From contig CAVQWT010000003.1 in the NCBI GenBank assembly GCA_963717705.1, forward strand, positions 124,001-188,000: 64,000 nucleotides of DNA, read 5' to 3'. The DNA comes from CAVQWT01 sp963717705. GTDB taxonomy: Bacteria > Pseudomonadota > Gammaproteobacteria > Burkholderiales > Casimicrobiaceae. The notes under the pieces are model-generated. The model made no database searches. It worked only from the letters and a program-made list of their open reading frames with translations, and had not been told where the DNA came from. Every line of letters starts with the position of its first letter. Position 1 is the stretch's first letter. Positions 1 to 8,565 of this stretch are shown here, one piece after another. The position numbers and the translations under genes are program-made.

Positions 1-1
1 G

Positions 2-895
2 TTCGCGCTGTCCCTGTGGCTGCTGCGCGGCGGCGTCGAGCTGCCGCTGGGGGCCGCGGCGCGCGTCGCGCTGACGGCGACCGCGGCGCGGAGCGCGCTC
101 GAGGCCTGGCGCGTGCGCCGCGACCGGGCGCGGCTGACCGCGCTGTTCGGCGGCTACGTGAGCCCCGCGGTGCTGCAGGCGATCCTCGCCGGCAGGCTGG
201 AGGACGACGCGCGCCGCGGGCGGCGCGGCCTGTGCTTCCTGTTCGCCGACATCCGCGGCTTCGTCGCGCTGTCGGCAACGGTGCCGCCGGAGGACGTGCT
301 GGCGCTGCTCAACCGCTACTTCGCGGCGGTGACCCCGGCGCTGCACGAGCACGGCGGAACCGTCGACAACTTCCGCGGCGACGGCCTGATGGCGGTGTTC
401 GGCGCGCCGGCGCGCCTCGACAACCCGGCCGGCGCGGGCGTGGCCGCCGCGCACGCGATGTTCGCCGCGCTCGCGGCGCTCAACCGCGAGCTCGTCGCCG
501 AGGGCAGCGCACCGCTGGCGATCGGCGTCACGCTCGCCTGCGGTGACGCCGTCGTCGGCAACGTCGGCTCGCCGGAGCGCTACAACTACACGGCGATCGG
601 CGACGCGGCCAACGTCGCCGCGCGGCTGCAGGAGGTGGCCAAGGCCCGCGGGTATCCGCTGGTCGCGACCGCCGAGGTGGTCGAGCGCGCCGGCCGACCG
701 TCGGGCCGCGAGCCGTCGGGCTCGACGGAGCGAGCAGCCGCTGCAACGGGGGGTGGCACAACCGGCGGCGGCAGGACCGGCAGCGGGGCGCCCGGCGCCG
801 CCGCGAGCGCCGCCCACCGCTGGACGCCCCTCGGCGACGCTCCCGTACGCGACCACGCGGCGGTCGCCGTGTTCGGGTGGCGGCCGGGGGCGTGA
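2..895 (+). CDS. Class III adenylate/guanylate cyclase, C-terminal part (gene runs off the window start)
   Basis: The open frame enters at the left edge, so the N-terminus is missing. The visible part begins with a hydrophobic stretch (probably the last membrane segment), a short linker, and then a class III cyclase catalytic domain. The first metal-binding Asp is in FADIRGF and the second in RGDGLMAVFG. The NVAAR segment supplies the transition-state Asn and Arg. The position that is usually Lys in adenylate cyclases (DKF/DKY) reads DNF here, so substrate choice is uncertain. The last 65 or so residues are a Gly/Ala/Pro-rich tail. Such cyclases often carry an N-terminal CHASE2 sensor and lie beside a FecR-like gene, as here; CHASE2 itself is not visible in this window. 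Confidence 0.85.
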   Translation, partial: FALSLWLLRGGVELPLGAAARVALTATAARSALEAWRVRRDRARLTALFGGYVSPAVLQAILAGRLEDDARRGRRGLCFLFADIRGFVALSATVPPEDVLALLNRYFAAVTPALHEHGGTVDNFRGDGLMAVFGAPARLDNPAGAGVAAAHAMFAALAALNRELVAEGSAPLAIGVTLACGDAVVGNVGSPERYNYTAIGDAANVAARLQEVAKARGYPLVATAEVVERAGRPSGREPSGSTERAAAATGGGTTGGGRTGSGAPGAAASAAHRWTPLGDAPVRDHAAVAVFGWRPGA

Positions 896-1005
896 ATATT
901 CGGTCCGCGGCGCGTCGGATCCGCGCGCCGCAGGATCGCGCCATCGGCGCTACGATGGCGGCACGTCCCGTGGCGGGGACGAATCCGGATGCGGGGCCAT
1001 CGACC

Positions 1006-1863
1006 ATGAACACTGCTGCTCACCATGCCCGTCCGCTGCGCGCGGTCTTCGCCGGCCTCGTGTTCGCGCTGGCGCTCGCCGTCGGGACCGCGCACGCGGC
1101 GCCGGCGGCGCTGGTCACCGACGTCATCGGCGACAGCACGCTCGCCCCCGGCGCCGAGCCGGTCAAGCTGCTGGCCGAGGTGGCCGCGGGCCGCATCGTG
1201 CAGGTGGCGGCAAACGGCCAGGTCACGCTGTTCCTGCTGGCCGACGGCAGCGAATACCTCCTCAAGGGGCCCGGCCGCTGGCGCGTGACCCCGGTCGCGC
1301 CGGAAGCGCAGGACGGCGCGCCTGCGCCGCAGAAGCGCGCGGTCGCGGCGCCGCTGCGCGACGTGCGGCTGCGCACCGATCGCGTCGCGCAGGGCGGCAT
1401 CGTCATGCGCGGCGGCGGGCGCCCGACGCTGCTGACGCCGGTCAACGAGGCCGTGCTGGACAACGACGTCCGCTTTGCGTGGGATTCGTACGGCGACGGC
1501 GCGAGCTACCAGTTCGAGCTCGTCGACCAGGCGGGCCAGAAGCTGCTGCTGGCCGAAACCGCCGACACCGAGCTGCGCCTGCCCGCCGCCGTCCAGCTGC
1601 AGCCGGGACAGACGTATTACTGGGCCGTCCGCGGTCGCGGCACCGGCGCGTCGGCGCCGGCCTATCGCGTCGCCGAATTCCGCGTCGTCGACGCCGATAC
1701 CCGGCGCCGGATCGAAGCCGCGCGGCCGGGTCCGGATGCGCCGTTTTCCGAGCGCGTGCTGTTCGCCGCGCTGCTGGAGGACGCCGACGCGCGCACCGCA
1801 GCGGGCACGGTCCGGCGAGCCCTCGCATCGGAGCGGCCGGTGGCGTGGGCGCCGCCGCGCTGA
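1006..1863 (+). CDS. FecR-like exported protein
   Basis: This 285-residue protein starts at an ATG followed by a clear signal peptide (Arg near the N-terminus, hydrophobic core, cleavage after AHA near residue 31), so it is probably periplasmic. The first half (LLAEVAAGRIVQVAANG, then a strand-rich region with DGSEYLLKGPG) has the look of a FecR/peptidoglycan-associated beta domain. The second half, from about residue 140, resembles a fibronectin-like beta sandwich (PVNEAVLDNDVRFAWD, QTYYWAVRG). It follows the cyclase gene by 110 bp on the same strand. CHASE2-cyclase and FecR pairs recur in proteobacteria, so a shared envelope-signalling role is plausible, but this is inference. No enzymatic motif was seen. 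Confidence 0.7.
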   Translation: MNTAAHHARPLRAVFAGLVFALALAVGTAHAAPAALVTDVIGDSTLAPGAEPVKLLAEVAAGRIVQVAANGQVTLFLLADGSEYLLKGPGRWRVTPVAPEAQDGAPAPQKRAVAAPLRDVRLRTDRVAQGGIVMRGGGRPTLLTPVNEAVLDNDVRFAWDSYGDGASYQFELVDQAGQKLLLAETADTELRLPAAVQLQPGQTYYWAVRGRGTGASAPAYRVAEFRVVDADTRRRIEAARPGPDAPFSERVLFAALLEDADARTAAGTVRRALASERPVAWAPPR

Positions 1864-1929
1864 AGTCCGGCGGCGCGCCTCGGGAGACCGTAGCGCGGCC
1901 CGATCGGGCCCGGCGAACGCAGGCGCCCG

Positions 1930-3168
1930 TCAGTCGTACTTGCGCAGGTCGTCGATGACCTTGCCGTCGTTGGGCAGCGCGCCGGGGTCGCGCAACACGA
2001 CCTCGCCGCGCAGCTTGGTCACGTCGCGGATCGACGCGACGATCGCGTCGGCCGGCAGCGACTTTGCGCCGGGGCTCTCGACGTGCAGCGTCATCCGGTC
2101 GTTGCCGCCGGGGTTGTCGACGACGAGCCGCGCCTTCGCGATTTCCGGATGGCGCCTGACGATCGCCGCCACCTGGGAAGGATGGACGAACAGGCCCTTG
2201 ATCTTGGTCGTCTGGTCGGCGCGGCCGAGCCAGCCCTTGAGCCGCGCGTTGGTGCGGCCGCAGGGCGAGGGTCCGGGAAGGAACGCCGACAGGTCGCCGG
2301 TGCCGAAGCGGATCAGCGGGTAGTCGTCGTTGGCGAGCGCGGTGACGACGACCTCGCCGACTTCGCCGTCGGCAACCGGGTCGCCGGTGCCGGGGCGGAC
2401 GATCTCGACCAGCACGCCCTCGTCGACGACGAGGCCCGACCGCGCCGGCGACTCGTACGCGATGTTGCCGAGGTCGGCCGTCGCGTACACCTGGTACGCG
2501 GCGATGCCGCGGCCGGCGAGCTGGTCGCGCAGCGAGTTCGGAAACGCTTCGCCGGACACCAGCGCCTTGACGAGGCTCGGCAGCGCGACGCCCTGCTCGT
2601 CGGCCTTCTCGAGGATGATCTTCAGGAACGACGGCGTGCCGACGTAGCCCGCAGGCCGCAGTTCCGCCATCGCCTGCACCTGCTGCTCGGTCTGGCCGAT
2701 GCCGCCGGCGAACACCGCGCAGCCGAGCGCGTGGGCCCCGGTCTCCAGCATCGAGCCCGCCGGCGTGAAATGGTACGCAAAGCAGTTGTGGACGAGGTCG
2801 CCGGGGCGGAACCCCGCGGCGAACAGCGCGCGGGCGAGCCGCCACCAGTCCGGCGCGGCGCCTTCGGGTTCGTAGATCGGGCCCGGCGACGAGAACACGC
2901 GCCTGACCGCGCCCCACCCCGATGCCGCGAAGCCGCCGAACGGGCGCGCCGCCTTCTGCAGGTCGAGCAGCTCCGACTTGCGGGTGACCGGCACGGCCGC
3001 GAGCGCGCTGCGCGACGTTACCGCCGTGGCGTCGATGCCGCCGAGGATGCGGGCGAACGCCGGGGCCCGCGCCTTCGCGTGGGCGATCCGCCGGGGCAGC
3101 AGCGCGAGCGTCGCGCGCTCGCGCACCTCGGGGTCGCGCGTTTCCAGCGTGTCGAAATGGGCGCCCAC
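1930..3168 (-). CDS. Phenylacetate-CoA ligase family protein (PaaK-like AMP-forming ligase)
   Basis: Adenylate-forming ligase of about 412 residues, slightly shorter than classical PaaK (about 435). It would activate a carboxylic acid to its CoA thioester via an acyl-AMP. The C-terminal GRADQTTKIKGLFVHPSQ region matches the PaaK hinge and C-domain, and ATADLGNIAYES matches the A5-like motif. The usual Ser/Thr/Gly P-loop (SSGTTGKP) is not present; the corresponding place reads FSSPGPIYEP. It begins with GTG one base after the livF stop, so it is translationally coupled to the transporter operon. The substrate is not readable from sequence; an aromatic or arylacetic acid is the best guess. Confidence 0.8.
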   Translation of the reverse strand: MGAHFDTLETRDPEVRERATLALLPRRIAHAKARAPAFARILGGIDATAVTSRSALAAVPVTRKSELLDLQKAARPFGGFAASGWGAVRRVFSSPGPIYEPEGAAPDWWRLARALFAAGFRPGDLVHNCFAYHFTPAGSMLETGAHALGCAVFAGGIGQTEQQVQAMAELRPAGYVGTPSFLKIILEKADEQGVALPSLVKALVSGEAFPNSLRDQLAGRGIAAYQVYATADLGNIAYESPARSGLVVDEGVLVEIVRPGTGDPVADGEVGEVVVTALANDDYPLIRFGTGDLSAFLPGPSPCGRTNARLKGWLGRADQTTKIKGLFVHPSQVAAIVRRHPEIAKARLVVDNPGGNDRMTLHVESPGAKSLPADAIVASIRDVTKLRGEVVLRDPGALPNDGKVIDDLRKYD

Positions 3169-3169
3169 G

Positions 3170-4024
3170 TCAGGCCAGCCAGCGCTTGCGCCGGCGGTAG
3201 TGCTTGACGTCGCGGAACGACTTCCGCCCCGCCGTCGACAGCCCGAGGTAGAACTCCTTGACGTCCTCGTTCTGCGCGAGGTCCGCGGCCTTGCCGTCCA
3301 TCACGATGCGGCCGTTCTCGAGGATGTAGCCGTAGTTCGCGTAGCGCAGCGCGACCATCGTGTTCTGCTCGGCCAGCAGGAACGACACGCGCTCCTTCTG
3401 GTTCAGGTCGCGGACGATCTCGAAGATCTCCTCGACGATCTGCGGGGCCAGGCCCATCGACGGCTCGTCGAGCAGGATCATCGACGGGTGCGCCATCAAC
3501 GCGCGGCCGACGGCGGTCATCTGCTGCTCGCCGCCCGAGGTGTAGCCGGACTGGCTGCTGCGCCGCTGCTTCAGCCGCGGGAAGTAGTGGTAGACGCGCT
3601 CGAGCTCGGCCTTGAGCTCGGCGCGCGTGACCTTGCGGGTGAAGGCGCCGGTGAGGAGGTTCTCCTCGACGGTGAGGTGCTGGAAGCAGTGGCGGCCCTC
3701 CATCACCTGGCACACCCCCATGCGCACCAGCTCGTTCGTGGTCAGGCGGTCGACGCGCTGGCCCTTGAACTCGATCGTGCCCTTGGTGACGTCGCCGCGC
3801 TCGGCGCGCAACAGGTTGGAAATCGACTTCAGCGTCGTGCTCTTGCCCGCGCCGTTGGCGCCGAGGAGCGCGACCACGCCGCCCTCGGGCACCTCGAGCG
3901 AGACGCCCTTGAGCACCAGGATCACGTGGTCGTAGATGACCTCGATGTTGTTGACCGACAGGTACGTCGGCTCCACCGGCACGGTGGCGGCATCGGAGGT
4001 CGAAGGAGAGGCGTGGGTCGACAT
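3170..4024 (-). CDS. livF: Branched-chain/aromatic-type ABC transporter ATPase LivF
   Basis: This is an ATPase subunit of a hydrophobic amino-acid/organic-acid (HAAT) ABC importer. Walker A is GANGAGKST, the signature is SGGEQQM, and Walker B with its Glu is ILLDEPSMGLAP. The ATG at 4024 was chosen because the residues that follow it lead directly into the ABC domain; the open frame continues upstream only as shadow of livK. At 284 residues it is longer than typical LivF (about 235), with about 27 extra residues at the N-terminus and a basic C-terminal tail ending in RRRKRWLA. It pairs with LivG (7773-8561), the permeases and the binding protein in one operon. Confidence 0.93.
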   Translation of the reverse strand: MSTHASPSTSDAATVPVEPTYLSVNNIEVIYDHVILVLKGVSLEVPEGGVVALLGANGAGKSTTLKSISNLLRAERGDVTKGTIEFKGQRVDRLTTNELVRMGVCQVMEGRHCFQHLTVEENLLTGAFTRKVTRAELKAELERVYHYFPRLKQRRSSQSGYTSGGEQQMTAVGRALMAHPSMILLDEPSMGLAPQIVEEIFEIVRDLNQKERVSFLLAEQNTMVALRYANYGYILENGRIVMDGKAADLAQNEDVKEFYLGLSTAGRKSFRDVKHYRRRKRWLA

Positions 4025-4045
4025 GGTCTTTCGCTGGATTCCGGC

Positions 4046-4192
4046 TCGTGCAAGGGCCCCGCGGGACCCTTGCACGAACCCGCCCGGACCACACCCGGGC
4101 GGTGTGCGCCGGGTCGAGCGTCGGCAGCCGTATCGCTGACGCTCGAACCCGGCCGTCGAATTGAGCGGCGGCGGTGTCCTGCCGACGCTCGA
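4046..4192. repeat. Nested inverted repeats in the livK-livF spacer
   Basis: The 227-bp gap between livK and livF holds stacked inverted repeats. TCGTGCAAGGG (4046-4056) is complementary to CCCTTGCACGA (4067-4077), and the 10 bases between are themselves nearly palindromic, giving a 32-bp stem candidate. TCGAGCGTCGGCAG (4114-4127) pairs perfectly with CTGCCGACGCTCGA (4179-4192), and the same first arm can alternatively pair with GACGCTCG near 4138. There is no T-tract, so a simple intrinsic terminator is unlikely. In the operon mRNA these would form large hairpins between the abundant binding-protein message and the ATPase message, a place where RNA-stabilising or processing hairpins are common in importer operons. 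Confidence 0.7.
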
Positions 4193-4251
4193 ATTCGACG
4201 AGTTGATCCGTCGCAATGGCCGGGACGAACGGCCCCGGCCGGCGCGAAGGA

Positions 4252-5565
4252 TCAACCCTCCTTGGCGCAGTCGCGCGGCGTGATCTTCTTCTCCGCGGCG
4301 TACTTGGCGGCGCTTTCGTCGACCATCTTGCGGATGAACGCCTTGTCGCCGGCCATGTACGGCGTCAGCGCCTTGAAGCCCTTGCCGTCCCATTGCTGGA
4401 AGCGGACCATGCCGGAGCCTTCGTGGTCGGCGCAGCTCGTCTTGATCGGCGGGAACATGCCGGCGGCGCCGAGCTCCTTGATGCGCGCTTCCGACAGGTC
4501 GAGGTGCTCGAGGCCCCAGCGCACCTGCTCGCCCGTCATCACCTTGCCCTTGCCGTACTTCTCCTGCGCCTTGCGGATGGCCTCGACGATCACCATGCCG
4601 TACACCACGCCGCGGGTGTGATAGATCGAGCCCTGGCGGGACGGATCCTCGAGGTTGCCCTTGCCGGTGGCGTAGAGCTTCTTCTGGATGTCCTGCATGA
4701 CCGGGAAGTTGGTCCCCGGCGCCGAGAACGCGGCGCTGACGTAGCCCTTGGCGGCGTCGCCGGCGGGAATGACGTCCTCCTCCGAGCCCGCCCACCAGAC
4801 GCCGAGCATCTTCTCGCGCGGGTAGCCGACCTTGGCCGCCGCCTTGAGCGCGGTCGGGTTCATCACGCCCCAGCCCCACAGGATCACGTAGTCGGGCTTC
4901 GCCTGGCGGATCTGCAGCCATTGCGACTCCTGCGTGTTGCCCGGATGCGCGACCGCCAGCTTCATGAGCTCGAAGCCGTGCTTGGCCGCCAGCGCCTCGA
5001 ACACCGGGATCGGCTCCTTGCCGAACGCCGAGTCGTGGTAGAGGTGGACGATCTTCTTGCCCTTGAGCTTGTCGAGCCCGCCTTCCTTCTGGCCGAGGTA
5101 CTGCACCATCGCCGCCGCCTGGCTCCAGTAGCTGGTGCCGACCGGGAACACCCAGTTGAACACGCTGCCGTCGGCCGCGTTGGCGCTGCCGTAGCCGAAC
5201 GTCGTCATCGGGATCTTGTCCTGCGCGACGCGGTCGAGCAGCCCGTAGGCGATGCCGGTCGACAGCGGCTCCACGGTCGTCGCGCCGCCGCCCTTCTTCT
5301 TGAGGCGCTCGTAGCACTCGACGCCGCGAGACGCGTTGTACTCGGTCTCGCACTCCTCCCACGCCAGCTTGACGCCGTTGATGCCGCCGGTCGCGTTGAT
5401 GAGGTTGAAGTAGTCGATGGTGCCGCCGAAGTAACCCGACCCGCCCGCCGCGTACGGACCGACGCGATACGACAGGATCGGGATGAACTGCTCGCTTTGC
5501 GCCATCGCGGTCGACGCGACGCCGAGCATCGTGAGGCCCAGCAGGGCCGATTTGATCGACTTCAT
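4252..5565 (-). CDS. livK: ABC transporter substrate-binding protein, LivK-like (type 1 periplasmic fold)
   Basis: Periplasmic binding protein of 437 residues that delivers the ligand to LivHM. The N-terminus is a textbook signal peptide, MKSIKSALLGLTMLGVAS, ending with AMAQ. Mature segments such as GGTIDYFNLINATGGINGVK, HDSAFGKEPIP and DYVILWGWGVMNPTALKAA are typical of the family-4 (Peripla_BP_6) fold. The size and the accompanying acyl-CoA ligases resemble the subgroup found in aromatic-acid operons rather than amino-acid LivK. It lies between livM and livF; a good ribosome-binding site (AGGAGG) precedes the ATG. The ligand is not known. Confidence 0.92.
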   Translation of the reverse strand: MKSIKSALLGLTMLGVASTAMAQSEQFIPILSYRVGPYAAGGSGYFGGTIDYFNLINATGGINGVKLAWEECETEYNASRGVECYERLKKKGGGATTVEPLSTGIAYGLLDRVAQDKIPMTTFGYGSANAADGSVFNWVFPVGTSYWSQAAAMVQYLGQKEGGLDKLKGKKIVHLYHDSAFGKEPIPVFEALAAKHGFELMKLAVAHPGNTQESQWLQIRQAKPDYVILWGWGVMNPTALKAAAKVGYPREKMLGVWWAGSEEDVIPAGDAAKGYVSAAFSAPGTNFPVMQDIQKKLYATGKGNLEDPSRQGSIYHTRGVVYGMVIVEAIRKAQEKYGKGKVMTGEQVRWGLEHLDLSEARIKELGAAGMFPPIKTSCADHEGSGMVRFQQWDGKGFKALTPYMAGDKAFIRKMVDESAAKYAAEKKITPRDCAKEG

Positions 5566-5706
5566 GGTTCTCCTCCTTGCAGATCGTCCCCGGAACGGAG
5601 CGATGGATTGGACAGCATTCGTGACTCGTAACTTCGTGTCAATCGTATTCGACGGGATGCGGGCAGGCGACAGCGCGTTTCCGGGCCGCCGTGCTGCGGC
5701 GCACCA

Positions 5707-6783
5707 TCAGTGCGGGAACGGCCATAGGCGCAGCTTTTCCTTGCCGATCTGCCACAGCCGTGCCAGGCCGTGCGGCTCGACGATCAGGAAGAAGATGATC
5801 AGCCCCCCGAACGCCATCAGCTCGAGGTTCGACGTGACGCTCTTCGGCACCGAGAGGTGCAGCGTCGAATCGAGGAAGTCGACCAGCAGGCTGAGCACGA
5901 TCGGCAGCAGCGCGATGAACGCGCTGCCGAGGAACGAGCCCAGGATGGTGCCGACGCCGCCGATGATGATCATGAACAGGATGCGGAACGACAGGTCGAG
6001 GTTGTAGGCTTCGGGCTCGACCGTGCCCAGGTACATGTACGCGTAGAGCGCGCCGGCCACGCCGGCGTAGAACGAGCTGATCGCGAACGCCGTGAGCTTG
6101 GCCGGCATCAGCCGGATGCCGATCACTTCGGCGGCGACGTCCATGTCGCGCACCGCCATCCACGAGCGACCGATGTTGCTGCGCGCGAGGTTCTTCGCCG
6201 CCAGCGCCATCACGCAGACGATCACCAGCACCAGCAGGTATTTCGACGTCGGCGTGTCGAAGGTGTAGCCGAAGATGACGACCTGCTGCGCGGTGATGAC
6301 GCCGGACGAGCTGTAGTTGGAGAACCAGCCGACCTTGGCCAGGCACCAGACGATGAAGAACTGCGCGGCCAGCGTCGCCACCGCCAGGTAGAAGCCGCGG
6401 ATGCGCAGGCTGGGAAGGCCGAACAGGATGCCGACGCCGGCGGCCATCAGCCCCCCGCCGATGAACGCCAGCAGGATCGGCATGCCCGGGATGCGCAGCA
6501 TGAAGTTGTACGACGCGAACGCGCCGATGGCCATGAACGCCGCGTGGCCGAGCGACAGCTGGCCCGCGTAGCCGGTCAGGATGTTGAGCCCGATTGCCGC
6601 GAGCGCGAGGATCAGGAAGGGAATCAGGATCGCGGAGAAGAGGTACGGCGTCGCGAACAGCGGCACGACGACGAAGGCGATGGCCATGATGATCGCGATG
6701 CCGATCCGATCCTGGCGGATCGGAAAGATCGCCGCATCATCGATGTAGTTGGTCTTGAACTGGCCGGCTTCGCGGTAGAACAT
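5707..6783 (-). CDS. livM: ABC transporter permease LivM
   Basis: Inner-membrane permease of 358 residues with multiple hydrophobic segments from about residue 27 on. The family signature is visible: LTGYAGQLSLGHAAFMAIGA early in the protein, FGLPSLRIRGFYLAVATLA in the middle, and GGVGTILGSFLGSAF near the C-terminus. It pairs with LivH to form the channel. The start at 6783 lies just downstream of a REP-like inverted repeat that separates it from livH (82 bp between the genes), the only non-trivial spacer on the upstream side of the operon. Confidence 0.94.
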   Translation of the reverse strand: MFYREAGQFKTNYIDDAAIFPIRQDRIGIAIIMAIAFVVVPLFATPYLFSAILIPFLILALAAIGLNILTGYAGQLSLGHAAFMAIGAFASYNFMLRIPGMPILLAFIGGGLMAAGVGILFGLPSLRIRGFYLAVATLAAQFFIVWCLAKVGWFSNYSSSGVITAQQVVIFGYTFDTPTSKYLLVLVIVCVMALAAKNLARSNIGRSWMAVRDMDVAAEVIGIRLMPAKLTAFAISSFYAGVAGALYAYMYLGTVEPEAYNLDLSFRILFMIIIGGVGTILGSFLGSAFIALLPIVLSLLVDFLDSTLHLSVPKSVTSNLELMAFGGLIIFFLIVEPHGLARLWQIGKEKLRLWPFPH

Positions 6784-6785
6784 TT

Positions 6786-6865
6786 AAGTGGGGTCAGACT
6801 CGACTTTGGGGAGATTGGGGGGGCGTGGACCGGACGTGAGGGAGAAAAGTCGAGTCTGACCCTAT
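6786..6865. repeat. REP/BIME-like inverted repeat between livH and livM
   Basis: GGGTCAGACTCGACTTT (6791-6807) and its exact reverse complement AAAGTCGAGTCTGACCC (6846-6862) flank a 38-base G-rich loop, and the similarity continues outward (TTTAAG/TATTTA). The element fills almost the whole gap, abutting the livH stop codon and the livM start codon. The GGGTCAGA(C/G)TC...TTT core resembles extragenic palindromes linked to REP-associated tyrosine transposases in proteobacteria; that family link is from memory, not from a search. As RNA it would form a very stable stem-loop inside the operon transcript. Confidence 0.75.
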
Positions 6866-7759
6866 TTAGATGCGGCGAATGATCTTCTCGCCGAAGAGGC
6901 CTTCCGGCCGCACGAGCAGGAAGACCAGGGCGAGGACGTACGGGAACCAGCCCTCGATGCCCCCTCCGACGTAGGGTCCGAAGTACACCTCGGCCAGCTT
7001 CTCGGTGGCGCCGATGATGAGCCCGCCGACGATCGCGCCGGGCACCGACTCGAAGCCGCCGAGGATCAGCACCGGCAGCGCCTTCAGCGCGACGAAGGTC
7101 AGCGCGAACTGCACGCCGTTGCGGGCGCCCCACAGCAGGCCCGCGACCAGCGCGACGAAGCCGGCCACGCCCCAGACGATGCCCCATATCTGCTGCAGCG
7201 GGATGCCGATGGCGAGCGCCGCCTGGTGGTCGTCGGCCACCGCCCTCAGCGCCCGGCCGATGCGCGTGCGGCTGAAGAACAGGGCCAGCGACGTGACCAG
7301 GATCGCCGCCACGCCAGCGGCGGCGAGGTCGAACTTGGAGATGCTCATGCCGAAGCGCTCGGACACCCACGCCAGCGGCTCGTCCTGCAGCCCGAGGTCG
7401 AGCCCGCGCACGTTGGCGCCCCACATCATCTGGGCGAGGCCCTCGATGAAGAAGGCGAGGCCGATCGTCGCCATGAACAGCGTGATCTGCGGCTGGTTGA
7501 CCAGTGGCCGCAGCACGATCCGCTCGGTCAGCAGCCCGAGGACGACCATGATCGCGAGGGTGACGGGAAACGCGAGCCACGGCGACAGCCCGAGCTCGGT
7601 GACGCCGACGAAGGTCAGCGCGGCGAAGAACACCATCGCGCCCTGCGCGAAGTTGAACACGCCCGACGCCTTGTAGATGAGGACGAAGCCAAGCGCGACC
7701 AGCGAGTACATCACGCCCGAGAGAAGGCCGCCGATCAGGACTTCGAGGAAGAAGGACAT
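6866..7759 (-). CDS. livH: ABC transporter permease LivH
   Basis: Inner-membrane permease of 297 residues, the usual size for LivH. Family landmarks are GGLLSGVMYSLVALGFVLIY at the N-terminus, VFNFAQGAMVFFAALTF and, near the C-terminus, GGFESVPGAIVGGLIIG. It forms the translocation pathway with LivM. The ATG at 7759 lies 13 bases after the livG stop codon, so livG, livH and livM are in one transcript. The stop codon touches the REP-like repeat described separately. Confidence 0.94.
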   Translation of the reverse strand: MSFFLEVLIGGLLSGVMYSLVALGFVLIYKASGVFNFAQGAMVFFAALTFVGVTELGLSPWLAFPVTLAIMVVLGLLTERIVLRPLVNQPQITLFMATIGLAFFIEGLAQMMWGANVRGLDLGLQDEPLAWVSERFGMSISKFDLAAAGVAAILVTSLALFFSRTRIGRALRAVADDHQAALAIGIPLQQIWGIVWGVAGFVALVAGLLWGARNGVQFALTFVALKALPVLILGGFESVPGAIVGGLIIGATEKLAEVYFGPYVGGGIEGWFPYVLALVFLLVRPEGLFGEKIIRRI

Positions 7760-7772
7760 GGTCCGCGATCCT

Positions 7773-8561
7773 CTAGTGGGCGACGCCGAGGTAGGCGTCG
7801 ATCACCGCCTGGTTGGCGCGGATCTCGTCGGGCGTGCCGTCGCCGATCTTCTTGCCGTAGTCGAGGACGACGACCCGGTCGGAGATGTCCATCACGACGC
7901 CCATGTCGTGCTCGATCAGAACGATCGTCGTGCCGTACTGCTCGTTGACGTCGAGGATGAAGCGGCACATATCCTGCTTCTCCTCGACGTTCATCCCGGC
8001 CATCGGCTCGTCGAGCAGCAGCATCGACGGCTCGGCCGCCAGCGCGCGGGCGAGCTCGACGCGCTTCTGCAGGCCGTACGGCAGCCGGCCGACCGGCGTC
8101 TTGCGGATGTGCTGGATCTCGAGGAAGTCGATCACCTGCTCGACCTTCCTGCGGTTGGCGATTTCCTCGCGCCGGGCCGGGCCCACCCACAGCGCCTGCG
8201 CCAGTATCGACGACTTCATCTTGAGGTTGCGCCCGGTCATGATGTTGTCGAGCACCGTCATGCCGCGAAACAGCGCGATGTTCTGGAACGTCCGCGCGAT
8301 GCCCTGGGTCGCCGCGTCGTGGGTGTCCATGTCGCGCCGCTGCTGTCCGCGGAAGGTGATGACGCCCTGCTGCGGCCGGTACACGCCGTTGATGACGTTG
8401 AGCATCGAGCTCTTGCCGGCGCCGTTGGGGCCGATGATCGCGCGGATCTCGTGCTCGCGGACGTCGAAGCTGATGTCGGTCAGCGCCTTGACGCCGCCGA
8501 AGGCGAGCGAGATGCGGTCGAGCTTGAGGATGGGCTCGCCGATCCGGTGCCGCAGGCTCAT
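7773..8561 (-). CDS. livG: ABC transporter ATPase LivG
   Basis: Second ATPase of the HAAT-type importer, 262 residues. Walker A is GPNGAGKSS, Walker B with Glu is MLLLDEPMAGM, and the H-loop is in IVLIEHDMGVVMD. The ABC signature is unusual: LPYGLQKRVELARAL in place of LSGGQ, a variation seen in many LivG proteins. The C-terminal stretch GTPDEIRANQAVIDAYLG is the BCA_ABC_TP_C motif specific for LivG. Its start lies four bases after the stop of the acyl-CoA synthetase gene. Confidence 0.94.
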   Translation of the reverse strand: MSLRHRIGEPILKLDRISLAFGGVKALTDISFDVREHEIRAIIGPNGAGKSSMLNVINGVYRPQQGVITFRGQQRRDMDTHDAATQGIARTFQNIALFRGMTVLDNIMTGRNLKMKSSILAQALWVGPARREEIANRRKVEQVIDFLEIQHIRKTPVGRLPYGLQKRVELARALAAEPSMLLLDEPMAGMNVEEKQDMCRFILDVNEQYGTTIVLIEHDMGVVMDISDRVVVLDYGKKIGDGTPDEIRANQAVIDAYLGVAH

Positions 8562-8565
8562 CGCG

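Noticed and set aside
1897..1910. Palindrome GGCCCGATCGGGCC between the FecR-like and PaaK-like genes as a terminator
   Set aside because: The stem is short and no T-tract follows on either strand; in this GC-rich DNA such palindromes are expected by chance.
4046..4077. Intrinsic terminator after livK
   Set aside because: No run of T follows the hairpin on the transcribed strand, and livF and the ligase downstream need the same transcript.
4025..5362. N-terminal extension of livF to 730 residues
   Set aside because: The added part is antiparallel-frame shadow of livK with no domain; the ATG at 4024 gives a normal ATPase.
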